Notes: generated from the letters alone by a model not told the origin. Counted from the stretch's first letter, positions 1-9,896 are shown. The stretch is DNA of 64,000 bases from Maritimibacter alkaliphilus (GCF_019801605.1 NZ_JAHVIT010000008.1:1-64000), one strand, 5' to 3'. Numbers and translations are program-made.

Positions 1-417
1 AGTTGTTTGTCCATCGAATGAACCAAACCGCCCACATATCTCTTCAGATACCAGCAATGTCAAAGAGCGTGAGAGACAAAAACCAGACCGTTGCGCCCTA
101 ACTTGCGGCGCGCCCGCCCGAATGCCTCTCGAATTCCGTTCCGCCTTAACCGCCGCAGCTTCCGCCGCCGCGCCGTCCAGCGCCCCGTCAGCGCCTCAGC
201 GCCGCCGGTGAAGGGGCTTTTACGGAGAGTGACGGAGACCCGCAAGGGGGATCTTCAAAGAAATCGCATCTTTTTTCAGACAGCACCCATTTCTGTGCAA
301 TATCAGCGCCTTAGGGTTGAAATTTTCTGAGCCGTACGCGCGCATTCAAGGAGACAGGCGACAGGCCGCAGAGCCCCGCCCGGGGCGCGCCGCCCATATC
401 TGGGGTTACCCCCAGAG

Positions 418-438
418 TTACCCACAAGACTACCCACA
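418..438 (+). promoter_or_regulatory. Two DnaA-box-like 9-mers
   Basis: TTACCCACA at 418-426 and CTACCCACA at 430-438 differ by one and two bases from the DnaA box TTATCCACA and sit 12 bp apart in the same orientation. A GC-rich dyad (CTGGGG-TTA-CCCC) immediately precedes them. DnaA binding is an inference; two imperfect boxes are weak evidence alone. Confidence 0.35.
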
Positions 439-446
439 GGATGGCC

Positions 447-490
447 GAGTCAGGAGCGAGTCAGGGGTGAGTCAGGGGTGAGTCACGCCG
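447..490 (+). repeat. 11-bp tandem repeat carrying GANTC sites
   Basis: Units begin at 447, 458, 469 and 480. Units two and three are identical (GAGTCAGGGGT), the first differs at two positions, and the fourth keeps only GAGTCA. Each unit carries GAGTC, a GANTC motif methylated by CcrM in many alphaproteobacteria. The 11-bp period places the sites about one helical turn apart. Confidence 0.8.
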
Positions 491-503
491 TCCGTGTCAC
501 GCG

Positions 504-522
504 CGACTCGCAGGTCGAGTCG
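504..522. repeat. Inverted repeat with two further GANTC sites
   Basis: CGACTCG (504-510) and CGAGTCG (516-522) form a perfect 7-bp inverted repeat around a 5-base loop. Both arms contain GANTC, bringing the local total to six in 75 bp. No T-run follows on either strand, so a terminator for msrQ is not supported. Confidence 0.65.
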
Positions 523-579
523 TGAAAAAGGCCGAAGCAAGTCGCCCTGCTCCGGCCCGCGCGGGGTATCGACGGGAGG

Positions 580-1197
580 TCACGTTCCCGGCTGGGGTGC
601 ACGCTGTCGCCTGGGACGGCGCAGGCGCAGGGCCAGCAGGGCGATGATCGCCGCGAGGTAGAGGAGCGGCTCGATCTGGAAGCCCTTCACGAGAAGCACG
701 AAGTGCACCGCCCCCAGCAGGACCGCCGGGTAGACGAGCTTGTGCAGCCTGCGCCAGCCGGAGCCCATCCGGCGGATCGACCAGTTGTTCGAGGTCAGCG
801 CCAGAGGAAGCAGCAGGGCGAAGGCCGCCATGCCGATGGTGATATAGGGCCGCTTGAGGATGTCGGCGACGATCTGGCTGGGGATCTGCACATCCAGCAC
901 CAGCCAGATGAGCAGGTGCAGCAGGATATAGAAGAAGGCCAGCAGGCCGACGGCGCGGCGGTATTTCACCAGCCGCAGGCCTACGAAGCGCTGCAGCGGC
1001 GTGATGGCCAGCCCGGCGATCAGAAGCCAGAGCCCCCATTCGCCCATCTGGTGCTCCATGTCCTTGACCGGGTCGACACCGAGCTGGCCGGTGAACCCGG
1101 CCCAGATCAGCCAGACCGGTGGCAGGGCCCCCAGGATATAGAGGGGCCATGCCGGGACGCGCCGGGTGGCACGGTTGAGGCGATCGACGAGGGTCAT
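580..1197 (-). CDS. msrQ: MsrQ, heme-binding membrane subunit of methionine sulfoxide reductase
   Basis: The 205-residue protein has about six hydrophobic segments and belongs to the ferric-reductase-like transmembrane family (formerly YedZ). Family knowledge: MsrQ carries b-type heme and passes electrons from the quinone pool or a flavin reductase to periplasmic MsrP, which repairs oxidised methionines in envelope proteins. Likely heme ligands visible here are His94, His152 and His165. Its ATG shares one base with the msrP stop codon (TGATG), so the pair is translationally coupled. Length is normal and the C-terminus is Arg-rich, as expected for a cytoplasmic tail. Confidence 0.93.
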   Translation of the reverse strand: MTLVDRLNRATRRVPAWPLYILGALPPVWLIWAGFTGQLGVDPVKDMEHQMGEWGLWLLIAGLAITPLQRFVGLRLVKYRRAVGLLAFFYILLHLLIWLVLDVQIPSQIVADILKRPYITIGMAAFALLLPLALTSNNWSIRRMGSGWRRLHKLVYPAVLLGAVHFVLLVKGFQIEPLLYLAAIIALLALRLRRPRRQRAPQPGT

Positions 1198-2099
1198 CAG
1201 TAGTTCTTCTGCAGGTCCATGCCGCTATAGAGGCTGGCGACCTCATCATAGCCATTGAACATCTCGGTCTCCTGGCGCGAGCCGAAGAGGCCCGCACCGA
1301 TGACCCGTTCGGTGGCCTGCGACCAGCGCGGGTGGTTCACCTGCGGGTTCACGTTGCTGTAGAATCCGTACTCCCGGCGGTTGGCATCCTTCCAGCTGGT
1401 GAAGGGCTGCTCGTCCTGAAGCGTGATCCGGACGATCGACTTGATCGACTTGAAGCCATACTTCCACGGCACCACGAGGCGCAGCGGCGCGCCGTTCTGG
1501 TTCGGCAGGTCCTTCCCGTAGAGCCCCGTCGCCACGAGGGTCAGCGGATGCATCGCCTCGTCGAGGCGCAGCCCCTCGCGATAGGGCCAGTCGAGGACGG
1601 GATAGCGCACGCCGGGCATCTCGTCCGGGCGTAGCGCGGTTTCGAAGGCCACGTATTTCGCGCCGGACTGGACGCCGACCCGCTGCAGCAGCTTGCCCAG
1701 TTCGAAGCCGTTCCACGGGATCACCATGGACCAGGCTTCGACACAGCGCAGGCGATAGATCCGCTCCTCGATCTGCTGGCCGGAAAGGATGTCATCGAGC
1801 GCATAGTCGCCCGGCTTGTCCACCATGCCGTCGATCTTGACGGTCCAGGGCTTCACGGTCAGCGAGCCGGCGTTCCGGGCAGGGTCTTCCTTGCCGGTGC
1901 CGAATTCGTAGTAGTTGTTGTAGTTGGTGATCTCTTCCAGCGTGTTCGGCGTCAGCCCCGAGGGGGCGGCAAGCGCCGGCCCCGCGATGGAGCCGACCCC
2001 CAGGCCGATAGCCCCCGCCATGATCTGACGGCGGTTGAGGTACATCTCTTCGGGCGTGACGTCGCAGTCGCGGAAACGCCCCTTCCAGATCCGGGCCAT
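1197..2099 (-). CDS. msrP: MsrP, periplasmic molybdopterin methionine sulfoxide reductase
   Basis: This is the catalytic subunit (300 residues) of the MsrPQ system, an oxidoreductase molybdopterin-binding protein exported by Tat. The N-terminus has a twin-arginine motif (NRRQIMAG, Arg23-24) followed by a hydrophobic stretch and an AxA-like cleavage site near residue 45. Cys119 in [11 protein letters not shown] is the expected molybdenum ligand. An open frame extends upstream to 2174, but the ATG at 2099 puts the Tat motif at its usual distance. msrQ follows with a one-base overlap, which fixes the functional pairing. Confidence 0.93.
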   Translation of the reverse strand: MARIWKGRFRDCDVTPEEMYLNRRQIMAGAIGLGVGSIAGPALAAPSGLTPNTLEEITNYNNYYEFGTGKEDPARNAGSLTVKPWTVKIDGMVDKPGDYALDDILSGQQIEERIYRLRCVEAWSMVIPWNGFELGKLLQRVGVQSGAKYVAFETALRPDEMPGVRYPVLDWPYREGLRLDEAMHPLTLVATGLYGKDLPNQNGAPLRLVVPWKYGFKSIKSIVRITLQDEQPFTSWKDANRREYGFYSNVNPQVNHPRWSQATERVIGAGLFGSRQETEMFNGYDEVASLYSGMDLQKNY

Positions 2100-2175
2100 G
2101 GTTCGGCTCCCCTGTGGTTGCTTCCCTATACTCTTCGTATACGGCACAGGAGGCGTTACAGATGCCCCGCGCACC

Positions 2176-3693
2176 TCACATCTTTGTGGTCGCGCTGTAA
2201 CCCGGGCCCTTTTCCGGCATGACCGAGGGGCGCAGCTTGTTCATCGGGATGCTCTCGCCGTTGGACTGCACGATGCGCACATGCCGCCGCCGCATCAGCC
2301 GCGGTTCGGCCACGCCGACGGAGTGGGCGATCATCTCGACTTCCTTGATCACCTGCTTGGCGTAGTTGGCGACCTTCTCGTACTTCTGTTCCACCACGAG
2401 GCCGCGCTGCAGGTGCGGATCGTGGGTGGTGATGCCCGTGGGACAGGTGTTCTTGTTGCACTTCAGCGCCTGAATGCAGCCGAGGGCGAACATGAAGCCC
2501 CGGGCCGAAGTCACGATATCCGCCCCCGCGCAGATCGCCCAGGCCACGTCGCCGGGGTTCACCAGCTTGCCCGAGGCGATGATGCGGATGCGGTCCTTCA
2601 GCCCGTAGCGGTCGCGCATGTCGACGATCCGGGGCAGCGCCTCGCGGATCTGCATGCCGACAAGGTCCATCAGCGGCATCGGCGCGGCCCCGGTGCCGCC
2701 CTCGCCGCCGTCGATGGTGATGAAGTCGGGCGCGCAGTCCGGCCCGCGTTCGAGGATCAGCTCGAAGAGCTCCTCATAGGCGTCGGAGGACCCGATCACC
2801 GTCTTGAAGCCCACCGGGCGGCCCGTCACCTCGCGGATGTGGCCGATCATGTCGAGCAGCTGGCCGAAGTCCGCGATATCGAGGTGCCGGTTGGGCGAGA
2901 TCGAATCCTGCCCCACGTGGATGCCCCGGATACGGGACACTTCCTCGTCGACCTTGGCGCCGGGCAGGATGCCGCCCTTGCCGGGCTTGGCGCCCTGCGC
3001 CAGCTTCAGCTCGAACATCTTGACCTGCGGGTGCGCCGCAACCTGCCGCAGCTTCTCGTCGTTCAGGCGGCCCTCGGCGTCGCGGACACCGTATTTCGCC
3101 GTACCGATCTGGTAGACGATATCGCAGTTGGCCTCCTCGTGGTAGGGGCTCAGCCCGCCCTCGCCGGTGTTCAGCCAGATGCCCGCCTTGGCCGCGCCAC
3201 GGCTCAGCGCCTCGATCGCGGGGCGCGAGATGGCACCGTAGGACATGCCGGAGATATTGAAGATCGAATGCGCCATGTAGGGCATCCGCGCGGTCGGCCC
3301 GATCTCCATCGGCTGCGAGGCAGCGAACTGGTCATCCAGCGGCGGGAAGGTGGAGTTCACGAAGATCGTCGTGCCGGGGATCGTCAGGTTGCGGGTCGAG
3401 CCGAAGGCGATCGTGTTCCCCTCGCCCTTGCCCGCATGGTAGACCCAATCGCGCTGCGCCCGGTTGAAGGGCATCTCCTCGCGGTCCATGGCAAAGAAGT
3501 ACTGCCGGAAGAACTCACCCAGCTTGGTGAAGAGCCCGCGAAACCGCCCGATGACGGGATAGTTCCGAAGGATCGCATCGTCCGACTGCCAGCGGTCGAT
3601 GACATACATCCCGACCGCGAGCAGCGCCGCGAAACCGATTGCTAGGATGAAGAACAGCGCAAGATATTCCAGCGCGCTTCCCGCGAAGTCCAT
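2176..3693 (-). CDS. FMN-binding glutamate synthase family protein (GltB2-like)
   Basis: The 505-residue protein has an N-terminal transmembrane helix (about residues 8-30) followed by an FMN-binding TIM barrel like the synthase domain of glutamate synthase. Recognisable parts are the glycine-rich segment around [13 protein letters not shown] and a cysteine cluster C406-x5-C412-x4-C417 that matches the [3Fe-4S] ligands of glutamate synthase. There is no glutaminase domain and no small-subunit gene nearby, so classical glutamate synthesis is unlikely from this gene alone. The ATG at 3693 has a good upstream AGAGGGAG. The true substrate of this stand-alone family is not established as far as I know. 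Confidence 0.85.
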   Translation of the reverse strand: MDFAGSALEYLALFFILAIGFAALLAVGMYVIDRWQSDDAILRNYPVIGRFRGLFTKLGEFFRQYFFAMDREEMPFNRAQRDWVYHAGKGEGNTIAFGSTRNLTIPGTTIFVNSTFPPLDDQFAASQPMEIGPTARMPYMAHSIFNISGMSYGAISRPAIEALSRGAAKAGIWLNTGEGGLSPYHEEANCDIVYQIGTAKYGVRDAEGRLNDEKLRQVAAHPQVKMFELKLAQGAKPGKGGILPGAKVDEEVSRIRGIHVGQDSISPNRHLDIADFGQLLDMIGHIREVTGRPVGFKTVIGSSDAYEELFELILERGPDCAPDFITIDGGEGGTGAAPMPLMDLVGMQIREALPRIVDMRDRYGLKDRIRIIASGKLVNPGDVAWAICAGADIVTSARGFMFALGCIQALKCNKNTCPTGITTHDPHLQRGLVVEQKYEKVANYAKQVIKEVEMIAHSVGVAEPRLMRRRHVRIVQSNGESIPMNKLRPSVMPEKGPGYSATTKM

Positions 3694-3814
3694 GACACAC
3701 TCCCTCTGGCGTCTTCGGGCCGGGCCCGATTTGTCACCTCAACATCGGCGCCAGACTGCGATTATATGGTGACAGCGGCAAGTAACCTGCCGTGAAAAAC
3801 CGGAGGAGGATCCC

Positions 3815-4267
3815 ATGAAAGTTTCAGGGATGATCGGCGGCGCCCTATTGCTGGCGCTCCCGGCCCTGCCCGCCATGGCGGAGGGGCTGGTCAGCTACAC
3901 GACGCAGGAGAGTTTCGAGGACGTGGTCTTCGGGCTGGAGAATGCGATCATCGACGAGGGGCTGGTGATCGACGCCACCAGCCACGTGGGCGAGATGCTG
4001 GCGCGGACCCGCGCCGACGTCGGCTCGGACGTCGAGATCTTCAAGGCGGCAGATGTCTATTCCTTCTGCTCCGCGGCGCTGTCGCGCAAGGTGATGGAGG
4101 CCGACCCGATGAACATCCGCTTCTGCCCCTATGATATCTTCGTGGCGGTGAAGGCGGACATGCCGGAGGAAACGGTGATCGGCTACCGCGCCTTTCCAGA
4201 CGGCCCGATGAAGGAGGTCGAGGCCCTGCTGGATCGCATCGCCCGCAGCGCGATCGGGATGGACTGA
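3815..4267 (+). CDS. Secreted DUF302-domain protein
   Basis: This 150-residue protein has a clear Sec signal peptide (residues 1-22, ending PAMA) and a mature part of about 128 residues matching DUF302: a VVFGLENAIIDEGL helix, a VFKAADVYSFCSA-like strand and helix, and a closing pattern around YRAF and DRIA. GGAGGAGG precedes the ATG. DUF302 proteins are small periplasmic or cytoplasmic proteins of uncertain role, often near redox or metal genes. It stands alone between the divergent GltB-like gene and the fasciclin gene. Confidence 0.8.
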   Translation: MKVSGMIGGALLLALPALPAMAEGLVSYTTQESFEDVVFGLENAIIDEGLVIDATSHVGEMLARTRADVGSDVEIFKAADVYSFCSAALSRKVMEADPMNIRFCPYDIFVAVKADMPEETVIGYRAFPDGPMKEVEALLDRIARSAIGMD

Positions 4268-4788
4268 GCCTCAGGGCCGGCCTTCGGGCCGACGGCCACA
4301 TGAAATGAACGGCCAGCGCCCGCCCCGGGGTGGGCGCGGTGTCCCCCTTTGACGTGCCGGCGCGGGCAGCGACTGGCCGCCGCGCGCCGCGCCCCCACCC
4401 TCGCCCCGCGCTTCACCGGCCGATTGACCGGGACACGCCGCGCGGTACCGAGGGGCTTCGCCCACCACCGCGCCGCTGGCGCCCCCTGCCCTACGCCTCT
4501 CCCGGCCCGTCGGACGCAGAGGCGCCGGAGTGACCCGCATTTTTCCCGCTCTTAAGCCGCCCCAAGTATTTCACATCACGAAAAAATTCGAAAAGTCGGC
4601 TCAACTCGGATCACATGAAAACACCGCATCGTGACTGGAAATCTCGACAGGCCCCGGCTTGACGCGAAAGCGCCGCGCGTCAATACCGGTTCGCGATTTC
4701 TTGAGGGTGATCCGGTCCCGCCCCCGCCGGGTATCCCGTTCACTGACGCCGATGACGGCGCAGCAAACCAGAACATGGAGATATCAAG
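4268..4788. other. Intergenic stretch upstream of the fasciclin gene
   Basis: I see no gene in these 521 bases. The first 280 are extremely GC-rich and contain only short frames without family resemblance. Positions 4560-4640 are noticeably more AT-rich. A TGATCC motif at 4708-4713 is listed as a possible promoter element. Confidence 0.6.
4708..4736 (+). promoter_or_regulatory. Possible ECF-type promoter of the fasciclin gene
   Basis: TGATCC (4708-4713) is followed after 18 bases by TATCC (4732). From memory, the Rhodobacter sphaeroides RpoE (singlet-oxygen ECF sigma) consensus is TGATCC-N18-TAAGA. The -35 matches exactly, the spacing matches, and the -10 matches poorly. The distance of about 55 bases to the start codon is reasonable. 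Confidence 0.3.
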
Positions 4789-5289
4789 ATGATCCGCCGT
4801 AGCTTTATCGCCCTCGCCGCCGTTGCCTCGCTGACCGCGCCCACCGCCCTGCTCGCCGACAACCACATGGGCAAGAAGGACATTGTCGATACCGCCACCG
4901 AAGCCGGCGATTTCGGCACCCTGCTGGCCGCAGCCGAAGCAGCCGGCCTTGTCGAGACCCTGAAAGGGGACGGTCCCTTCACGGTCTTCGCCCCCACCGA
5001 CGAGGCATTCGCCGCCCTCCCCGAAGGCACCGTCGACAGCCTGCTGCTGCCCGAGAACAAGGACAAGCTGACCGAGATCCTGACCTACCACGTCGTGCCG
5101 GGCGCGGTGATGTCCGGTGACCTGACCGACGGCATGATGGCCGCTACGGTGGAAGGCGAAGAGATCGAGATCTCGCTTGGGGACAGCGTGATGGTCGACG
5201 AGGCCACCGTTGTGATGCCCGACGTGGAAGCCTCCAACGGCGTGATCCACGTGATCGACTCGGTGCTGATGCCTGACGCCGCGATGTAA
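4789..5289 (+). CDS. Secreted fasciclin (FAS1) domain protein
   Basis: The protein has 166 residues: a signal peptide (about 1-23, ending LLAD), then one FAS1 domain covering nearly all the rest. The family hallmarks [18 protein letters not shown] and the distal [20 protein letters not shown]-type H2 box are readable. FAS1 domains mediate adhesion and are common in small secreted alphaproteobacterial proteins, some of them stress-induced. GGAGATATCAAG precedes the ATG. The gene is monocistronic, with a strong hairpin terminator at 5336-5365. Confidence 0.92.
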   Translation: MIRRSFIALAAVASLTAPTALLADNHMGKKDIVDTATEAGDFGTLLAAAEAAGLVETLKGDGPFTVFAPTDEAFAALPEGTVDSLLLPENKDKLTEILTYHVVPGAVMSGDLTDGMMAATVEGEEIEISLGDSVMVDEATVVMPDVEASNGVIHVIDSVLMPDAAM

Positions 5290-5335
5290 GTGCCGTTTCG
5301 GCCTGCGGGGCCCCAGCCCCGCACCCGGACATGAA

Positions 5336-5365
5336 AAACCCCGCCGGATCGCTCCGGCGGGGTTT
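5336..5365. terminator. Rho-independent terminator between the fasciclin gene and clpB
   Basis: A perfect 13-bp stem, AAACCCCGCCGGA with TCCGGCGGGGTTT, encloses the loop TCGC. The A-rich left and T-rich right flanks let it act in both directions. It lies between convergent genes and can serve both. Confidence 0.85.
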
Positions 5366-5388
5366 GTTGTTCTGCGCTGACGCAGCCC

Positions 5389-8010
5389 TCAGTGGACCAC
5401 GGCGTCCTGCGGCTTGTCGCGGTTGCTGGCGCCCAGCTTCTCGCCCAGAAGGAGCCCTTCGGCCCCCGCCGTGACGGGGATGGTGTCGCCGTCCTTCACG
5501 TCGCCTGCCAGCAGCAGCTCGGCCAGCGGATCCTGCAACGCACGCTGGATGACCCGCTTCAGCGGCCGCGCCCCGAACACCGGGTCGTAGCCTTCGCCGG
5601 CCAGCCACTTCCGGGCGCCCTCGTCCAGCGCCAGATGGATCTTGCGACCCGCAAGGCGTTTCTCGAGACGACCCAGCTGGATCGTGACGATCCCGTCCAT
5701 GTCCGCCCGGGCCAGCCGGTCGAAGACGATGATCTCGTCCAGACGGTTGAGGAACTCGGGCCGGAAGTGGGCCTTCACCGCATCCATCACGTCACGCTTC
5801 GCATCCGCCGCATCGGCCCCTTCGGGCAGTTGGCTCAGCGCCTGCGCCCCGAGGTTCGAGGTCAGCACGATGAGCGTCTGCTTGAAGTCGACCCGACGGC
5901 CCTGGCCATCGGTCAGCACACCATCGTCCAGAACCTGCAACAGCACGTTGAAGACATCCGGGTGCGCCTTTTCGACCTCGTCGAAGAGGACGACCTGGTA
6001 GGGACGCCGACGCACGGCTTCTGTCAGGACACCGCCTTCGTCATAGCCGACGTATCCCGGCGGGGCACCGATCAGACGGGCGACCGAGTGTTTCTCCATG
6101 AACTCCGACATGTCGATACGCACCATCGCGTTGTCGTCGTCGAAGAGGAACTCGGCCACGGCCTTGGTCAGCTCGGTCTTACCCACGCCGGTCGGCCCGA
6201 GGAAGAGGAACGAGCCCAGCGGACGGTTCTCGTCGTTCAGGCCCGCACGCGCCCGGCGCACGGCATTCGCCACCGCCCGAACCGCCGCGTTCTGGCCGAT
6301 GACCCGCTTGTGCAGGCCGTCTTCCATGCGCAGCAGCTTCTCGCGCTCGCCTTCCAGCATCTTGGCCGTGGGAATGCCCGTCCAGCGTTCGACCACTTGC
6401 GCGATCTGCTCCGGACGCACCGCTTCCTCGACCATGACGCCGCCTTCGGCTTCCGCCGCCTCGGCCTCGCCCAGCTGTTTTTCCAGCTGCGGGATCACGC
6501 CGTAGGAGAGCTCACCGGCTTTCGCCAGATCCCCGTTCCGCTTGGCGATCTCCAGATCCGCGCGGGCGCGGTCCAGCTGTTCCTTCAGCTCGCGGGCCCC
6601 GGCCAGCTTGTCGCGTTCGGCCTGCCACTTGGCGGTCATCTCGTCAGACCGGTCCTGCAGGTCGGCCAGCTCCTTCTCGAGCGTTTCGAGACGGTCGCGG
6701 GAGGCCGCGTCATCCTCGAGCTTCAGCGCCTCGACCTCGATCTGCATCTGCAGGATCTGCCGGTCGAGCTGGTCCAGCTCTTCGGGCTTGCTGTCGACTT
6801 CCATTCGCAGGCGGCTGGCGGCCTCGTCCACGAGGTCGATCGCCTTGTCGGGCAGGAACCGGTCCGTGATGTAGCGGTTCGAGAGCGTCGCGGCCGCCAC
6901 GAGGGCGCTGTCCGAGATCCGCACGCCATGGTGCAGCTCGTACTTCTCCTTGATGCCCCGCAGGATCGAGATCGTGTCCTCGACCGTCGGTTCGCTGACC
7001 ATCACCGGCTGGAACCGGCGCGCAAGGGCGGCGTCCTTCTCGACATACTTGCGGTATTCGTCGAGCGTGGTGGCCCCGATGCAGTGCAGTTCCCCCCGGG
7101 CAAGCGCAGGCTTGATCAGGTTGGCCGCATCCATCGCGCCATCGGTCTTGCCGGCCCCGACGAGCGTGTGCATCTCGTCGATGAAGAGGATGACCTCTCC
7201 GGCGGCGGATTCGATCTCCGACAGGATGGACTTCAGCCGCTCCTCGAACTCGCCGCGGTACTTGGCCCCGGCAATCAGTGCGCCCATGTCCAGCGCCAGC
7301 AGGCGCTTGTTGCGCAAGGATTCCGGCACGTCGCCATTGATGATGCGCAGGGCCAGCCCTTCGGCGATGGCGGTTTTACCGACGCCGGGTTCCCCGATCA
7401 GGACCGGGTTGTTCTTGGTCCGGCGCGACAGCACCTGCATCGAGCGACGGATTTCATCGTCACGCCCGATGATCGGGTCGATCTTGCCTTCCTCGGCGGC
7501 CTTGGTCAGGTCACGGGCGTATTTCTCCAGCGCCTCGAAGGTATCCTCGGCATTCGCGCTGTCGGCCGTGCGGCCCTTGCGAATGTCGTTGATCGCCTCG
7601 TTCAGGCTCTGCGCGGACACCTTGCCCGCCTCCAGCGCGTCCTTGGCCGGGCTCTTCACCAGCGCAAGCGCGGTCAGCAGCCGTTCGACGGGGACAAAGC
7701 TGTCCTTCGCCTTCTCGGCCAGCTTCTCGGCCTCGCCCAGAACCTTCGCGGTCTGGCTGTCCATGTAGATCTGGCCGGCGTCGCCGCTCACCTGCGGGAT
7801 TTTCTTCAGCGCGATCTCGACCTGCTGCTTCACCCGCTTGGCGTCGCCGCCGGCGCGGTTGATCAGGTTCGAGGCGAGACCTTCACTGTCATCCATCAGG
7901 GCCTTGAGCAGATGCTCGGGCGCCAGTTTCTGATGGCTCTCCCGCATCGCAATGGTCTGGGCGGCCTGAAGAAAACCGCGCGACCGTTCCGTGAACTTTT
8001 CCATGTTCAT
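5389..8010 (-). CDS. clpB: ClpB, AAA+ disaggregase chaperone
   Basis: This 873-residue hexameric ATPase rescues aggregated proteins together with DnaK. Domain order is N-terminal Clp repeat domain (about 1-145), first AAA+ module with Walker [14 protein letters not shown], the long middle coiled coil (about 410-540), a second AAA+ module with [13 protein letters not shown], and the C-terminal D2-small domain. The length is typical. The start at 8010 is chosen because GGAAGGAG lies 7 bases upstream; the TTG at 8016 abuts that site. The large plus-strand open frame across the gene (5392-8088) is an antisense shadow. Confidence 0.97.
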   Translation of the reverse strand: MNMEKFTERSRGFLQAAQTIAMRESHQKLAPEHLLKALMDDSEGLASNLINRAGGDAKRVKQQVEIALKKIPQVSGDAGQIYMDSQTAKVLGEAEKLAEKAKDSFVPVERLLTALALVKSPAKDALEAGKVSAQSLNEAINDIRKGRTADSANAEDTFEALEKYARDLTKAAEEGKIDPIIGRDDEIRRSMQVLSRRTKNNPVLIGEPGVGKTAIAEGLALRIINGDVPESLRNKRLLALDMGALIAGAKYRGEFEERLKSILSEIESAAGEVILFIDEMHTLVGAGKTDGAMDAANLIKPALARGELHCIGATTLDEYRKYVEKDAALARRFQPVMVSEPTVEDTISILRGIKEKYELHHGVRISDSALVAAATLSNRYITDRFLPDKAIDLVDEAASRLRMEVDSKPEELDQLDRQILQMQIEVEALKLEDDAASRDRLETLEKELADLQDRSDEMTAKWQAERDKLAGARELKEQLDRARADLEIAKRNGDLAKAGELSYGVIPQLEKQLGEAEAAEAEGGVMVEEAVRPEQIAQVVERWTGIPTAKMLEGEREKLLRMEDGLHKRVIGQNAAVRAVANAVRRARAGLNDENRPLGSFLFLGPTGVGKTELTKAVAEFLFDDDNAMVRIDMSEFMEKHSVARLIGAPPGYVGYDEGGVLTEAVRRRPYQVVLFDEVEKAHPDVFNVLLQVLDDGVLTDGQGRRVDFKQTLIVLTSNLGAQALSQLPEGADAADAKRDVMDAVKAHFRPEFLNRLDEIIVFDRLARADMDGIVTIQLGRLEKRLAGRKIHLALDEGARKWLAGEGYDPVFGARPLKRVIQRALQDPLAELLLAGDVKDGDTIPVTAGAEGLLLGEKLGASNRDKPQDAVVH

Positions 8011-8164
8011 CGGCAAACTCCTTCCTCAATAGCACCCCTCGTTCGGAACGCCCGCTTGGCGGCGCGCTCCCGTTCGGGGCCTCGATAGACAAGATGGGGG
8101 AGCGTCCCGGGCTTTCCAAGATGTCCCGCCGCACAAACTGTGGTTTTTTTGCCGCACCCCGATC

Positions 8165-8193
8165 TTGCCGGGGATCGGCACTCTCTATATACT
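8165..8193 (+). promoter_or_regulatory. Sigma70-type promoter of pyrF
   Basis: TTGCCG (8165-8170), a 17-base spacer and TATACT (8188-8193) form a near-consensus promoter ending 25 bases before the pyrF ATG. It also shows that the in-frame TTG at 8165 is a -35 element and not a start codon. Confidence 0.6.
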
Positions 8194-8218
8194 CGGGAAA
8201 ATCGCAGGAGACCTCCCA

Positions 8219-8941
8219 ATGACCGCAGATGACCGCCTGATCGTCGCTCTCGACGTACCCGATGCCCTGTCCGGGTTGCAGCTTGCCGAGACGATCGGCG
8301 ACGCCGTGAGTTTCTACAAGATCGGCCTCGGGATGCTGACCGGCGGGGGCCTCGCGCTCGCCAACGAGCTCAAGCAGGAGCACGGCAAGCGAATCTTCCT
8401 CGACATGAAGCTCTTCGACATCGGCGCCACGGTGGAAAACGCGGTGCGCGGTCTGGCGGCGTTCGACCTCGACTTCCTCACGGTGCACGGCGACCCGCAC
8501 GTGGTGCGCGCGGCCAAGGAAGGGGCGGGCGCCTCGCAGACCAAGATCCTCGCCGTCACCATCCTGACCTCGCTGGAGCGCTCCGATCTCGACGACGGGC
8601 TGATGAAGGCGGGCGACGTGCGCGAGATCGTCATCGAACGCGCGGCCAAGGCCTTCGAGGCCGGGGCCGACGGGATCATCGCCTCGCCTCAGGAAGCGGC
8701 GGCGATCCGCGCCCTGCCGCAGGCCGAGGGCCGGCTGATCGTGACGCCGGGCGTGCGCCCGCTGGGGGCCGACAAGGGCGACCAGAAGCGGATCGCGACG
8801 CCTTCGCTGGCGATCAAGGACGGTGTCGACCACATCGTGGTGGGCCGCCCGATCTGGCGCGCAGAAGACCCGCGCGCAGCCGCCCAGGCGATCCAGCGCG
8901 AAATCGCGGATGCGTGGAAGACCAACGCCTCCTTTGCGTAA
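8219..8941 (+). CDS. pyrF: Orotidine 5'-phosphate decarboxylase
   Basis: PyrF catalyses the last step of UMP synthesis, OMP to UMP plus CO2. The 240-residue protein shows the catalytic D-x-K-x-x-D array at Asp62, Lys64 and Asp67 in FLDMKLFDIG, the N-terminal LIVALD strand, and the phosphate-binding VTPGVRP and IVVGRPI segments near the C-terminus. AGGAG at 8206-8210 selects the ATG at 8219. The gene stands alone with its own promoter and terminator. Confidence 0.96.
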   Translation: MTADDRLIVALDVPDALSGLQLAETIGDAVSFYKIGLGMLTGGGLALANELKQEHGKRIFLDMKLFDIGATVENAVRGLAAFDLDFLTVHGDPHVVRAAKEGAGASQTKILAVTILTSLERSDLDDGLMKAGDVREIVIERAAKAFEAGADGIIASPQEAAAIRALPQAEGRLIVTPGVRPLGADKGDQKRIATPSLAIKDGVDHIVVGRPIWRAEDPRAAAQAIQREIADAWKTNASFA

Positions 8942-8964
8942 GCGCTGACGACGTGTCGTGAGAG

Positions 8965-8990
8965 GGGCCGCGCTTGCGGCCCTTTTTCTT
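8965..8990 (+). terminator. Rho-independent terminator of pyrF
   Basis: A 7-bp stem, GGGCCGC (8965-8971) with GCGGCCC (8976-8982), has the loop GCTT and is followed by TTTTTCTTT. It lies 24 bases after the pyrF stop codon. Confidence 0.85.
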
Positions 8991-9414
8991 TGGCAGGGGG
9001 CTGGAGAACGTTGCACGACACCCCGTCGAGTAACAGCGCAGTCCCTGCCCCGAGTCGCCATCCCCTGCCCGTTTGCCAAGCGCCGCCTGCGCGGGACAAG
9101 GCCGCAGACCGCCACGCATCGCAGGCAGGCCCCCACGCGGCGGCGATTTGGGTCGAGGCTGGGCGGTCTCTTGAGAGGGAGCGGCGAGTGTCGCTGCGAT
9201 AAAGTGGTAGCCAGAGCGGTCCGGATCACCCTCGCGCGCGCCGTCGATCCGCGGCTTGGCGTCTGGGGGCGGGCCCGAGCGACCTTGCGCCGAAGTGGCG
9301 AAGGCAGTCGTGGCTATGCCAGGGGAGACGCGATCAGTCTGTCTTCGCGGTACATACGGCGGACGCGACCCCACCCATCGCCAGCACCTGCATACCGCCA
9401 GTCCCCTCCGCCCC
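8991..9414. other. Gene-free stretch after pyrF
   Basis: Open frames cross this region on both strands, but none has a plausible ribosome binding site or family resemblance, and they overlap each other extensively. I see no structured RNA or repeat. It may hold a decayed gene, but I cannot name one. Confidence 0.5.
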
Positions 9415-9837
9415 TCAGGCCGCCCGCTCGCTCTCCAGGTAATCCAGCAGATAGCCCCGGAAATGCGGGATCGAGTCGGGATGCGCGAGGTAGGCGTCGG
9501 CCGACATCATCTCCCAGCCCTGCCCCTCGTCGCCCAGCACCACGTCATCGACGCGCCAGTCCTCGACCCGCGCCACGAAGAACCAGACCCGCCCATGGGG
9601 CCGGTCGTAGCTGCGCCGCCAGATCAGCACCGTGTCCGGCAGGTCGAGAGAGACCTCCTCCAGCGTTTCGCGCAGCGCGCAGGCCTCGGGGCCCTCGTCG
9701 CCTTCGCGCCCGCCACCGGGGAAATCGAGGAAATCCGGCCAGGGGATATCCGGCCGGTCATCACGCCGGATGACAAGCAGCTCCTCACCGAGGAACAGCG
9801 CCAGCTTGGCGCCCACGAATCCGGTGTCACTCTCCAT
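9415..9837 (-). CDS. Nudix hydrolase
   Basis: This 140-residue single-domain enzyme hydrolyses a nucleoside diphosphate linked to another moiety. The Nudix box is complete: GREGDEGPEACALRETLEEV matches G-x5-E-x7-R-E-x2-E-E. The substrate cannot be told; oxidised nucleotides are one possibility. The start lies 59 bases from the preferred dinB start on the other strand, so the two promoters must be close or overlapping. I see no strong ribosome binding site, so the message may be leaderless or the start may differ slightly. Confidence 0.88.
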   Translation of the reverse strand: MESDTGFVGAKLALFLGEELLVIRRDDRPDIPWPDFLDFPGGGREGDEGPEACALRETLEEVSLDLPDTVLIWRRSYDRPHGRVWFFVARVEDWRVDDVVLGDEGQGWEMMSADAYLAHPDSIPHFRGYLLDYLESERAA

Positions 9838-9896
9838 GGCGCCAATGTAAGATGGCTTTGCGAAACATCCATGGACCCGCCCGCGCTTTTCGTCCG

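Larger units (their letters stand above)
1..579. other. Gene-free region with repeats at its right end
   Basis: I see no convincing coding frame here; the short open frames have no family resemblance and no good ribosome binding site. Positions about 240-335 are clearly richer in A and T than the rest of the window. Positions 400-440 hold two DnaA-box-like 9-mers and 447-522 hold tandem repeats, each listed separately. The stretch lies downstream of msrQ, and whatever lies left of the window edge is unknown. Confidence 0.6.

Noticed and set aside
447-490. CRISPR-like array
   Set aside because: The unit is only 11 bp without spacers, there are about four copies, and no cas gene is present.
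4330-4555. Short GC-rich open frames before the fasciclin gene
   Set aside because: They are Arg/Pro/Ala-rich with no ribosome binding site or family resemblance, typical of chance frames in GC-rich intergenic DNA.
5392-8088. Long plus-strand open frame opposite clpB
   Set aside because: It mirrors clpB codon structure, is rich in His, Arg, Leu and Val as antisense frames in GC-rich DNA are, and has no family motif. clpB is unambiguous on the other strand.
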